Positions 51,860 through 62,897 of a stretch of 64,000 nucleotides of DNA are shown here, one piece after another. This DNA is from Cryptomeria japonica. Taxonomy: Eukaryota; Streptophyta; Pinopsida; Cupressales; Cupressaceae. The translations under genes and the position numbers were made by a program. Below the pieces are notes generated by a model. It was not told where the DNA came from. It did no database searches and saw only the letters and a list, made by a program, of their open reading frames with translations. Positions within the stretch are counted from its first letter, which is position 1. Every line of letters starts with the position of its first letter. The stretch covers positions 831,312,160 through 831,376,159 of the forward strand of contig NC_081411.1 in the NCBI RefSeq assembly GCF_030272615.1, in the 5' to 3' direction.

Positions 51860-53950
51860 AGGAGCCCTTTAGTGTCCTCCAATCTTGGGAACACTTCCAG
51901 AAGATGTGGATGCTTATACCCTTCCTTAGCCAAGCAGAGTGAGACCACATCGATAGGTGTGGCTTATCTTCCCTTCTTGATATGCCCTGACCTTTGATTA
52001 ACTGGGGATTACTGATAATATTGGTTGAGCATTGGCATAGTGAATATAATACCTTCCACCTACCAATCATTGAGATGATAGTTACAACCAAGGATTTATA
52101 TTGGATACTGCGCATCCCAATGATGGGAGAGTTGGTATACTATGATCTCAGGGAGCAGAGTGGTACTGATGCTGATATGACATTGTATGTTAGGAGATGT
52201 TAGATCTGGATTATGCCACACTACCTACTATGATTGTCAAAATTGTTGAGGGTTTCCTTTGTCTTGATCACAAGTCAAACGGATTATCCATTGGATGGGG
52301 TCATCTCCTTGAGAAGTTGGTTAAATAGTGGACTCGACTTGCATGAGGATCTTGCGTGTTGGCCAACCTGTATAATGATTTGCATCGAGTAGTGTACCAA
52401 ATATTAACCGTGTTGTCAATAGGGGTGATTGTTCTCCAGATATGGGCTTGGGATCATCTACCCATCACACGACCATTGGTAGATAGAGAGAGACCTATAG
52501 GTAGGCCTCACGCACATGGATATCCATGTACTATTGTCCAGCAAAAGCTGGGGAAATTAGAGTATTGGAGATGAGTGCTAGATGACTTGGATACATTGGT
52601 ATGGAGACCTTATAGAGATTGTGAGGTCTGGACAAAGAATGCAGTTGAGATGCCTTATGTATTCTTGACTTGGTACCTGATTAGATCTAGACCCTATGTT
52701 ATTGAGTGATTCCTTTATACGAGGGTGTTGAGATAGTATGACAGAATACAAGGGATTCCATAGGGTACAACCCACTATGCACATAGGAGACTTGATGTGT
52801 TTACTTGGGGGCCCACTATTTCATATGAGCAGGAAAGTAGAGAGTACCTATCATTAGGGCCACAAGATTGGGACTATTCTCCAAGTATGATAGATAGTGG
52901 GATGACTGGAGAGTATGCTGCATATTTTACTACACATAGGTTTCCTAGATTAACTTGTCCTGATTAGCCAGAGCCATCCTTTAATGAGGAAGATGAGAGG
53001 TCACGACGCAGAGCTCCGAGACAGCCAACGGATGGCGGGGGGAGAGGAGGTGGGGGTGGAGATGATGGCGAAGATGGAGGGGATGGTGAAGATGAATATG
53101 GTCGAGATGCAGGAGATTATGGTGGCGGCGATGGAGATGGAGGAGATGATGATGGGGAAGATGGCAGAGCGGTGGCAGTGGTATCAATAAGCACGCCAGG
53201 AGACAATAGTTCTAGATCTACTAGAGAGTTACCTATGGATTGGGTGACCTAGGTGGTTAGAAGGAGGAGGTTTGATCTAGTGGACCAAGGGTAGCAGGCC
53301 CCAAAACAAGAGGTTCCCCGAGTTGAGCAGGTCCAGGTAGGGGTACCACAGGCTGAGTAGCCATGGGTAGAGGTACCACGATGGATCCTCATAAGGATGT
53401 CATCTCATCAGTAGTAGGCTTAGATTAGTGACCTGCAATGTCAGGTTCAATAGTTAGATGGTCGGCTAGCAAAGAGAGACTCTTAGATAACTCAACTATA
53501 GGTCCAAATGGCACAATTACAAGTACAAGTACATGCACAGATGGCCTAAGTATAGACACATGCACATCCACAAATTATCCAGGTAGAGGCTCAAATGGCC
53601 TCTCTCATGGCAGAGAGAGACGCAGCCAGGCATAGGTGCTGACAAGCAGAGGCACAGGTTTAGATGTTAGGAGGGTCTAGTTTAGGGAAGGTTGCCCTGA
53701 AGATGATGCGTCAGGCGATCCGAAAGACTAAGTCTTACGAAACCTTATACTACACTATTGTTCCTTCTTATCGGAGGGCTCCTGGCTTTTCACAGATGAG
53801 TAGGAGATCTAGACAAAGCTAGTTTGAGAGTCGAGGAGTGACATGGCCACTTCAGAGAGATCCCCCGTGTGGGGACCCAAGTACAGGGGCATTGGTTGGT
53901 GTTACCAGACCTAACACATCAGGACAAAGTTTCGCTCCATGTCCTAGTGG
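51860..53950 (+). pseudogene. Element B antisense plant mobile domain frame
   Basis: After a conserved acceptor (GATTTGATTGCAG ending 51859) the frame shows EYNTFHLPIIEMIVTTKDLYWILRIPMMGELVYYD (52030-52145 region), then WAWDHLPITRPL, EYWR, DLDTLVWRPYRDCEVW and MPYVFLTWYLI, parallel to RHSETCTFHLPMGEM, WAYEHLPITRLI, VVIWRPYLGCEEWED and LPYTFRSRYLI in A. The C-terminal part has Glu/Gly/Met-rich GA repeats (52980-53190) and Gln/Val-rich repeats as in A. Many stops and shifts. It shows that the antisense cassette predates the split of A and B. Confidence 0.8.
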
Positions 53951-55623
53951 TCACATTGATATGGAACATTGATTCATTCATGTACACACCTCTTTGTGAT
54001 GAGATATTAATGAATCCCAAGATGTATTATTGTGATGTATCTCATGTATGTTTATGATGTCACTCTATGTCATACATTGATTATTTTTATGATATGATAT
54101 GCAGTCGATTCTACATGATCTATATGACCTATGAGATTATGGATGTATTTTGCTTGCTATATGATTATGTTGTGCAACTATTTTCATGATGTATGCTTTA
54201 CTTTCTATATGGTTATGGATTCTAGATGATGGATGTATGCTTTCTATATGATGATGTTGTGTCTACATGATGTATGCATTTATGTACTATGTGATGCATG
54301 TGTAATGCTTTCTATTTTTATGATGTTTTTATGATTTTATCTATGCATACTTATATGAGATGGATGCAATGCAATGATGATGCACTATGATACATTATTT
54401 ATATGAAATGGATTTAATGCAATGATCTAACTAAATGACTGAATGATTGGATGTTTCATATCAATGATGTCTTATTATGCAATGCTTACATGTGATGAGA
54501 TAAACTAACTTATCATGCAGGATGGATGAATTAATTATTTTTGTTAATGTCCAATGTACTCAATCACTTAATAAGAGAGATAACACCTGTTGAAGTGTTT
54601 GTCCTTGCAAAAGATGAGATCTTGTGATCCCATGCAGAATAAAATGCAATCTACTTTAAATATGAAAATGTGAATGAAATGCAATGTTGTGATCGAATCG
54701 ATCATTTGGTCATTTCTTTTTATCATCATTGAGTCTTTAAAATGTGGGAAGTGAGTGCAAACATCAATGGTATAATTCAACCATGATTACTTGAGCAATA
54801 CTTTCATGGGTTTTGATATTGCAAGTTACCACAAGCATCGAGGTATAATTGAACCAAGATGACCTGAGTGTTGCTTGCGTAAAACGGGCAGTATTAACAA
54901 TTCCTATATGCAAATCTGAAATGTCTTCAATGATACTCATATGATCATGTCCTGAGACAAATTTGCACATTATTAATGATTAATTTATAGACAGTGGACA
55001 AGAAAATATCATGTTCCTTCTTTGTTCCTCTAGTCAAAGACATCCTCGAGTCACTCAGGAATCATGATAGCAAAAATAAAGATATAAAAATTGAACCATT
55101 GTTGTCAAAGTGTTAAAATCATTAGTCAAAAGATATTATCCATTGATATGTGTTTGCAATGTTTAACTGATAGTTGATGGTTGATGATTTGAACTTGTGT
55201 TCAACATTGAATGTCTCTCAGTTCTCGCTTGACAAGTGTTGCATAACTATTGTTCTGCCTATTTGATTAAGCTCAAAGTGAATTTTTGCCCCTATCTAGG
55301 TTCAAGATTTTGCCCCCAGTCTAGAAACAAACTTTATTATGGATATACAACAATGATCCAAACCATGGTGAGATGGCACTGCCCGATTATGTTCAAAAGG
55401 GTTTATGATGCATATATATAAATTCGACAGATGGATGTAGAAAGAAAGCATGAACTCATAGATGGAAGATCTAGCTGACAGATAGTGCATGTTGCCATGT
55501 TTTCACCATCTGGTTTTATTGCATTTTTTCTCATATTTGATTTTTTATTTTTATTTTTATTTTTCACTGTTTTCGTTGTTTTTGGCCTTTATGCCTTTTT
55601 CACTGTTTTTGGATTTTCTACTT
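53951..55623. other. Element B convergent 3' region; no gene
   Basis: About 1.7 kb rich in ATGATGTATGC and ATATGATGATG repeats (54040-54480), matching the style of 39100-39310 in A. The word CTAGTCAAAGACATCCT is at 55030 and a T-rich tract at 55500-55625. No domain in any frame. Confidence 0.5.
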
Positions 55624-57000
55624 TTAGACATAAAAAAATTTCAGAGGCATTGTGTTGATAGGTTCTTCAAACCACTCACCTTCTGGGGTTGACAATTTAT
55701 AAGCTCTGGGTCCATATACAACAACCATGACAAAAGGACCTAACCAGTTTGGTTCAAATTTTCCCTTTTTCTCACAATCTTGTTGGTTACATGGATTTTC
55801 TCTTAAGACAAGGTCTCCCAATTGAAATACTCTCAGCTTGACCCGATGATTGTATCTTCTTGCCATTCTTTGTTGATATTCTTTTCAGTGATCAGAAGCA
55901 TTTTGGTGACTCTCTTGTAGCAACTCTAGTTCTTGTAATCTATATACTCTTTGCTCCTCATCTAGAATGAGTCCCTTTAGTGACACCTGTAGAGAAGGTA
56001 TCTCTACTTCAATTGGTAGGATTGCTTCTGACCCATACACAAGGAAATATGAGATTTCCCCAGTGGGTATACGAATGCTAGTGTGATATGCCCATAGAGA
56101 AAGATTCAACTAAACGTGCCAGTCCTTACCGGCTTCATTGACTATTTTCTTCAAAAAAATTAGGATTGTTTTGTTAGATGCCTTAGCTTGACTATTCCCT
56201 TAAGGATAGTAGGGTGTTGAGAATCACATAATTCTTGTACATCTTTATTCTTAAAGGGTATTCCATTATCAGTGATAATGGAGATGGGAATGTCATAGTG
56301 ACAGATGATATAGTTGAGGATAAATGAAGCTATTAGTTTCCTTGTTACTGTTGTTAACTTAGGCACTGCTTCAATCCATTTAGTAAAGTATTCTGTAGCA
56401 GTCAAAATGAACTTGTGTCCATTTGAAGATGAAGGGTGAATTTTTCCTACCAGGTCCAGACCCCATTGAGAAAATGGCCATGATCCTGCCAAAGGATGTA
56501 ACTCTTGTGCCGGTGCATGTATCAAATTGCCTTGAATATGAGATTGTTTACATTTCTTAGCATATGTGAAGGAATCTCGCTCCATAGTGGACCAATAATA
56601 AACCAAACATATGATTTTCTTGGCTAGTGTAAGACCACTTGAATGTGTGCCACAAATACCTTCATGGACTTCATTTAAGGCTTTTTCAGATTTGTTAGGT
56701 TCGAGGCATTTGAGGAGAGTGTTATCTAGACATCATCTATAAAGAGTATAATCGATAATGGTATAATGAGTGGATTGACAGATGAAGTTTCATTTATGGT
56801 TTCGTGAGAAATCTAGGGGAAGGATATTATCTTTCAAGTAAAGATATCTTGGGCCATATCGTGAGGAATCAATTTTGGATATATTGCAGATGATTTGTGT
56901 GTCAAAGGATTCATGGGCTAGATAAAGAGTTCTTTCACCAGGAATTATAAGGCTTTTGATTCTCTTGAGTTTGTAAAATATATGCTATCATTGCCATGGC
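55624..57000 (-). pseudogene. Element B integrase
   Basis: Visible from about 56900 down to 55624: zinc and core segments VYYWSTMERDSFTYAKKCKQ, WGLDLVGKIHPSSSNGHKF, ISIITDNGIPFKNKDVQELC (56606-56160), then YHTSIRIPTGEISYFLVYGSEAILPIEVE (56109-55885) and ARRYNHRVKLRVFQLGDLVLREN with EPINTMPLKFFYV (55866-55624). The order equals that of A. Nonsense codons include TGA at the Arg codon before KEYQQRM (about 55888). The catalytic Asp pair is present; the Glu segment is disrupted near 56200. Confidence 0.88.
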
Positions 57001-57129
57001 ATCTACTGCTTTATTTTCATTCCTTAGGATCTAAACAAAAGTGATCTCTGCAAAATATTTCTTGAAATCATCAAGAAGTTTCTTATAGGGCATCAGTTTA
57101 TCATCCTTGGTTTGGTACTCATCATTTAT

Positions 57130-57512
57130 CTAGTTGATAACTAGTTGTGAATCACCATAGATATGCAACTCTGTGATATTCCATTCAATGGCCATCTTGA
57201 TACCAATGACTAGTGCTTCATGTTGTGTAGTATTATTTGTACATTGGAAGCTCAGCTTGTATGATTTAGGGATAGTGTAGCCCTGAGGCTTTATGAATAG
57301 GATTCCTTCACCTGATCCATGTTGTGTGTAAAAGCCATTAAAATATAGTTCCCAAGTCTTCTTGCTAACAGTGAGAACATCTGCATCAGGAAATTCAATT
57401 TGTAATGGAGTATCATCACGCAGGAGCGCTTCAGCTAGTTGATTTGCAATTACTTGTCCCTTTATAGCTTTTCGATTAACATATTCAATGTAAAATTCAC
57501 TCAGCACCATTA
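57130..57512 (-). pseudogene. Element B archaeal-type RNase H (5' truncated pol)
   Basis: EYVNRKAIKGQVIANQLAEA, WELYFNGFYTQHGSGEGILF, TNNTTQHEALVIGIKMAIEW and IYGDSQLVIN. The first catalytic Asp (YFDxS in A) is Asn here and the Glu (VEYEAL in A) is Gln-His, so the enzyme is inactivated. The frame starts abruptly at about 57512, where the B sequence ends. Confidence 0.8.
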
Positions 57513-57660
57513 CAACAACATGTCCTAGCAGCAACAATATCTAACAATTTATGCATTCATTTCCATTGCTTTATGTTTAGAATTAGCTTAATTAGTTAAG
57601 GGATTTCGTTTCATGATTGTTCCTTATTTCCTAATTAGCTATGATTTCTATGATGATTTA
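57513..57660. other. Nothing recognisable
   Basis: Short AT-rich stretch between the break in B and the microsatellite; no motif. Confidence 0.5.
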
Positions 57661-58200
57661 AAGCATGAAACAATATGTGCACACATACACATATATATGT
57701 TTACACACACACATATATCTATACATATGCATATATGCATATATATGTATATACATATACATATACATGTATATATATACATACATACATAGATATACAC
57801 ATACATACACACATGTATATGTATATGTGTGTGTGCGCACAGACACACACACACACACACATATATGTATGTATGGATGTATACACATATGTATATTATG
57901 TATAAATATACATACACATACACACACATGTATATGTATATGTATATGCATGTAGGTATCTATGTATGCATGCATATATGTATGTATATCTATGTGTGTG
58001 TGTGTGGGGCACACACACATACACATACGCATACGCATACGCATACGCATACACATACACATACACATACGCATACACATACACATATGCATACACATAC
58101 ACATACACATACACATACATAACACACACACATATAAATAAAGGCATATATATCTATATATATACAAAGAGAAAATCAGACACAAGTATATATACAAAAA
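57661..58200. repeat. Compound CA/TA/CATA microsatellite
   Basis: Mixed (CA)n, (TACA)n, (CATACG)n and (TATG)n runs on this strand, including CATACG-type repeats at 58020-58110. The long open frames on both strands (up to 235 codons) are translations of the repeat. Confidence 0.92.
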
Positions 58201-58352
58201 CATAAAGTACCCAAGGAAATACATACACATACACATACACATACACATACATAACACACACACATATAAATAAAGGCATATATATCTATATATATACAGA
58301 GAGAAAATCAGACACAAGTATATATACAAAAACATAAAGTACCCAAGGAAAT
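58089..58352. repeat. 132-bp tandem duplication
   Basis: Copy 1 58089-58220 and copy 2 58221-58352 agree except for about two bases (for example CAAAGAG versus CAGAGAG). Both end ACCCAAGGAAAT. A recent duplication that carries non-repeat sequence along with part of the microsatellite. Confidence 0.88.
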
Positions 58353-59870
58353 AGAAGTATTTCAAAACAGGTGGTTAAAGGCATTTGAAGGTGTGTCTAT
58401 ATGAATAGAGAAAGGGATTGGACAAATTATGTGGGGATATTCAATGATATCAATCAAACAAACAGGCTAATCTTTAGTTGTGCTTCTGCTATTGAAATAA
58501 TACTATCGATAACTAAAAAGATGAAGTGGCAAATGATTTGAAGCAAGTTAATAGGGTTAGCTTGCCACGTTGAGAAAATGATGGGCTGATAAGATAGAGA
58601 TGAAGATAGGATAGTGCTGGACATGACCGTTGTGAAGGTCATTCCAAGAAGACTAACAACTTCAGTTGACTTGTTTTGCTATACTGTATAGATATGTAGG
58701 ATTTTGCAAACATTATAAAAAGTCTATTTTTGGGTCTAGGTATAGACGAAAGGCATGGAACTATGTTTGAACCAACTCAACATATCATGTATATCTATCA
58801 TGTTACTTTTTGGGTTTTTGGGGTATAGATGGATGACCTGGAGCATAGCTCAGTGCACATCAATACATAATGTAATTCTCTAGTTTATTAATATAAAATA
58901 TTTTTGACTTCAACCCTTTATCAATAAATAAAAAAATCTATAAAACATACAAATATAAATTTAAAATTTATTTTCTTTAATATTACTTTACATGTTTTAT
59001 ATTTTCATTTTTTAAACTCTACATTTTTCCCATTTTTTTATTTTTAAATAAATCTATTTAGATTATTATTTTTAATATAAATTAAAAATATATACAAATT
59101 AATTGTCATCACTTATGTAATAACTGTATAGGCTTATCCATCAATTCTCGTTAAGGTGTGATACAGTTTTAAAGTAAACTTACACATCTTTATGTCTTTG
59201 TGGAGTAAAATTTATTAATTAAAAGGATACAAAATCTAAATAACATATAAAATGTCATAAGCAAGAGAAGATTTGGAATCACTATTACATAAAGTGTTTT
59301 TTAAATGAGCAACGGATAAGTCATCAACTCTTTCTTTTTAATTTGCTTTAAGTAAAATATTGGTTTGTTTGTTTTTTTGTAAAGCTCCAAGTTTCTAATG
59401 TAAATCTAAAGTATAGACTAATACTTATATCACAAGGGTGTGCAATGGTTACATTAATAGTAAAATATAATTTTAATAATGTATTGGAGGTTAGAAATTA
59501 AAGAATGCAAAAATTGAATTTAGTGGTGATAATCATAATTTATAGTATGTCACAATATAAATAAATAAATTTTTAGGATCTTCTTCATAAGTGCGATCGG
59601 ATTCTTCATTGTACACTATAGCATAATTAAAAAATCAACAATATGAATATGTTGGTAATGATAATATTATTATAATCATAATTTATATAAATATTCTTGG
59701 AAATGGTTTTATTAATAATCACCAACGAAAAATTAACTCCATTTTTCCTCTTAATTCACTAGAATTATTCTTCACTTTTTTTGACAAGGAAATGTGATAA
59801 AGAACAATGAATATGACACAAAATAGATTTATTTGCTCTCATTTAATATGGTTTGGCATTTGGGGATGAT
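58353..59870. other. AT-rich DNA without recognisable features
   Basis: No coding frame, LTR end, TIR or repeat could be supported in these 1.5 kb. Confidence 0.5.
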
Positions 59871-59874
59871 CCCA

Positions 59875-60103
59875 CACTGCAACCAGCCTTAAACCACACA
59901 CATTAAGCAACATATTAAGCCTAGAGAATGTTAGTCAACTCTGAGTGTTTAACACTTTAAGCCTAGAAGTGTACTCTTAGTATTACCACACACCTTAAGA
60001 AACATATTAAACCTATAAAATGTTAGTGAACTATGAATGTTTAACATTTTTAAGCCTAAAAATGTAAGCTTAATGTGTGTGATTTAAATCATTCCCTGTA
60101 GTG
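59875..60103. mobile_element. CACTA-type MITE candidate (229 bp)
   Basis: The ends CACTGCA (59875) and TGTAGTG (60097-60103) are inverted. Their inner parts share CACACACATTAAGC and GCTTAATGTGTGTG at 59895 and 60068. The interior is two diverged tandem copies of about 95 bp (CCACACACATTAAG…AAGCCTAGAAG and CCACACACCTTAAG…AAGCCTAAAAA). Flanking triplets are CCA and CAA, so a 3-bp duplication is at best imperfect. Confidence 0.4.
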
Positions 60104-60339
60104 CAATGACTATTACATGCCCAGTGTTGATATTGGGTCTTGTGTTTGAATCCCTTTGATGCTGCTCCAAAAAAGAAGAGTTGTGGTTGATTGAGGTTGA
60201 GGCCAGTCCACACACGGGTGACCGATTGCAAACAAGTTGTTATCTAGTTGTGCTTTCCATGCAACAGGAGAGGTGATGGTTGTGTGTAATCATAATGGAT
60301 GAACATGGTGGGAGGTCTTGAGGATGGAGCGATCCGAAG

Positions 60340-60930
60340 TCAATGGTGGTTGAGGGAGATGGAATAGATGGAGTGAAGTGATAAAGATTCAATGGGTGGA
60401 ATGGAGTGATAAGGTTCGACAGGTGGTGCAGAGGGATAAGTGCAAATGGTGGTGTGGAGAGATAAGGTGGCAAAGAAATAAGGATTGCTCAACATGTTGG
60501 AGAGATAAGTATGGAGGGATAAGGAGAGTAGTAGGATCGATAAGGTGGCACTTGAACTTGGAGTGATAAGGAAAGTAAGGAGCAATGAGAGAGAAAAGAG
60601 ATCGAAGAGGTAAGAAGAACAAGGGGAGGAGATGATTGAAAGACAAAGATCATTGTGCATGGAAGAGCGTGGTTCTTGGGAACAAGTTCTAGCATGACAA
60701 GGAGGTTTCATGGAGAGATAAATGAAAGAGTAGGGGTGGAGTGATAAGGAGTAAGTATGGAGAGACAAGAGGATTTGGGGAGAGATAAGGAGATGCATGA
60801 AAGAAGGAGAAGGGGTGGAGCGATAAGGAGCGATGAGACAAGGAGAGGATTGGACAAAGGGATAAGGAGAGAAAAAGAAGCGATAAGGAGTGGAGATTAA
60901 GAAGTGGTAAGGAACAAGGTAATAAGAGGT
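60340..60930. repeat. GA-rich minisatellite-like tract (GAGTGATAAGG)
   Basis: Roughly twenty-five loose copies of (G)GAGxGATAAGG at 15-40 bp intervals on the plus strand, which is almost free of C. The minus-strand 152-codon and 85-codon frames are Ser/Leu/Pro-rich translations of it and are not called. Confidence 0.7.
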
Positions 60931-61694
60931 GTTAATACTTCAAAAATATTAGATGTATTCGGGTATGGGGTTATTCTGACCTACTAGTTCAAAGCTCTAG
61001 TTAAAAGCGATTTCATCAATAAAAAAGAAGTAGTTTTGGCATTTAAAAAAAACAAAACTTTTTAATCGTAGTAATACACAATAAATATCGTGGATGAAGG
61101 GAGAAAAATATATTATTATATGTTTTTGATTAAGAAATATTATTTGACTTTGAAATATTTGAAAATATATGTTTTGAAAATTGCAAAGTCATTATATTAA
61201 TATTTTCTATCATTTCATATCTATAATTCATTTTTTTTAATAGAAGTTAGATGTGGCTTAAATCTCTTAGAAATGGATTTCATAAATTTGTATTTTAAGT
61301 GTTTAAAAGAATAATAAAATATCATAATAATATGAGACTATAATAGTATAATATCAATTATTATATCATAATACAATAATGATCTAATAATAATAATTAT
61401 ATATATTAATAATATTACTAATAATACAATACTATATTCTTATTAAACTTAAATATAATTAAAAATTAATTAATAAAAAGTAAATTCCTAGTTTATGAAA
61501 AAATGTTTATAGCAATTCTAAATATTTCAAGTTGTGAATAATATTAAGGAATTATTAGATTCGATACTTCAAGAGAAATCAAAATAATCAATTGAAAATT
61601 ATAACCATAATCTTAAGTGAATACTAGACATTATTGAAATTTAAACTTAAACTTTGAAACTAACTCTAACTCTAACCTAAACATTAGTTAACCC
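60931..61694. other. AT-rich DNA without recognisable features
   Basis: Poly-A/T and TAATAAT-rich sequence up to the LTR of E; nothing supported. Confidence 0.5.
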
Positions 61695-61870
61695 TATAGC
61701 GTCCTAAAATTGCACCCCTTTGCAATTTTGACCGTATTGGGTCCTTACCTTAGCGTTTGCACCCCTTGGCCTACTTGGGACCTGATTATGCTCATGCCCC
61801 TTCCGTATTGCATCATTTTTTGACATTTTTCATTCATTTTACACTTGATCCTAACCTAAAAATAGGCTAG

Positions 61871-61926
61871 GACCAAGGCATGGCGCCTTGGTTGTCAATA
61901 GGACCATGGCACCATGCCATGGTGCC
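61871..61926. repeat. Two adjacent short palindromes in E LTR
   Basis: ACCAAGGC ATGGC GCCTTGGT and GGCACCATG C CATGGTGCC, 15-20 bp apart, about 330 and 110-170 bp before LTR landmarks: upstream of the TATA box at 62037. Confidence 0.7.
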
Positions 61927-62036
61927 CCTCATATTTGGGCCCCTTTAAACCCTTTTTCTCATTTCAAATTTGAGTGGGAAATCCCTCTTTGTGTCAGCTC
62001 ATGTCGAAAAATTAATCATTTTTCTCAACAAGCAAG

Positions 62037-62045
62037 TATATAAAG
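62037..62045 (+). promoter_or_regulatory. TATA box of E LTR
   Basis: TATATAAAG followed by AGGATTTCCCC; a strong plant TATA box, about 340 nt after the LTR start. Confidence 0.6.
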
Positions 62046-62877
62046 AGGATTTCCCCTCTCATTTGATCATCACATGAATCCACAAGAATTGAGAAGTATT
62101 GAGCACACAAATGAGATCAAGCAATCAAGTATTTAAGAGAAATTGAGCATTTTTAGTCTTCCTTCAAGCCTTGGAGAAACAATAAACTCAAGGATAAAGC
62201 ATTGAAGTGGAGATTTACATCATATTTCATGAAACCTTAATTCCATGTGGAGGCAAGCAAAGCTTCACAAGGAGGTATCATCATTCAATTTTCAGTCATA
62301 ATTCAACATCTCCCTCAAAAGGAGAACCTTTCCTTATAGTCATTTCAATTATCTTTATTTTAATTTCATAGTTAATTCCAAACTTGGGGTTTGAACTAAG
62401 GCAAACCCCTATTCCCAACCTATTTCCCTTTCTTTTTGTGTGTAGGAAATAGGTACAGAATTGTACTCTTCAGAATGAGCTTCATTCACAGAGATGAATC
62501 AACCCTTTTCGACGCGTAGAAAGTTCAGAGGACCATGGTGCCACATCCTAGTCCCAACGTTTTAGGAGCTTTTTTGAGGGTCAGATCTCACTCAGCTTAT
62601 ACTGCCCAATTCTAGGTGCCCAACTCGATCCCGCATCTGTGGCTCATTGTTTTCTCAGTTTTACCTTCATTTTTCAACACTTTACCATAATTCAGCATTT
62701 CAACTTACAAAAGAGAGGAAAAAACACACAATAATTAATTAGTCCTTAATTTGATTTGTGATTGAATCTAGTGGATTCCCTTCCCTCTTTTGAATGTAAA
62801 GGGTTTTAAAGCAAAATTGATTTGGTGATTTCTCCCTTCTATGTTGCAAATTGCCAAATCAAATTCCCCCCCCTACA

Positions 62878-62897
62878 TTTTGGTGAACCCGATATGT
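62878..62897 (+). other. Candidate primer-binding site of element E
   Basis: TTTTGGTGAACCCGATATGT directly follows the CTACA terminus. Its TTTTGGTGAACCCG core is typical of the sequence after plant gypsy 5' LTRs. The tRNA was not identified. Confidence 0.5.

Larger units (their letters stand above)
51096..57512 (-). mobile_element. Element B, right part: decayed Tat-type gypsy with antisense mobile-domain frame
   Basis: Continuation of 27755-28471 beyond the insertion of A. Same plan as A: antisense mobile-domain frame (51860-53950, plus strand), spacer with the shared 20-bp word (55030), integrase and second RNase H on the minus strand. It breaks off near 57512 inside the RT-RNase H tether (at the MVLSEFYIEYVNRKAIKGQ segment), so RT, gag, leader and 5' LTR are lost. 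More decayed than A: stops of all three kinds and shifts. Confidence 0.88.
61695..62877 (+). repeat. Element E 5' LTR (about 1183 bp)
   Basis: It starts TATAGCGTCC (an expected TG changed to TA) and ends CCCTACA at 62877, directly before a primer-binding-like TTTTGGTGAACCCG. TATA box at 62037. No second copy is in the window, so the limits rest on the terminal motifs and the PBS. It contains two adjacent palindromes (61871-61892, 61908-61926). Confidence 0.6.

Noticed and set aside
57648-58365. Open frames of 76-235 codons on both strands
   Set aside because: They translate the CA/TA microsatellite (Tyr/Cys/Met/Ile or Thr/His runs) and have no complexity of a protein.
60240-60798. 77-152 codon minus-strand frames, Ser/Leu/Pro/His-rich
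   Set aside because: Translations of the GA-rich repeat tract; low complexity.
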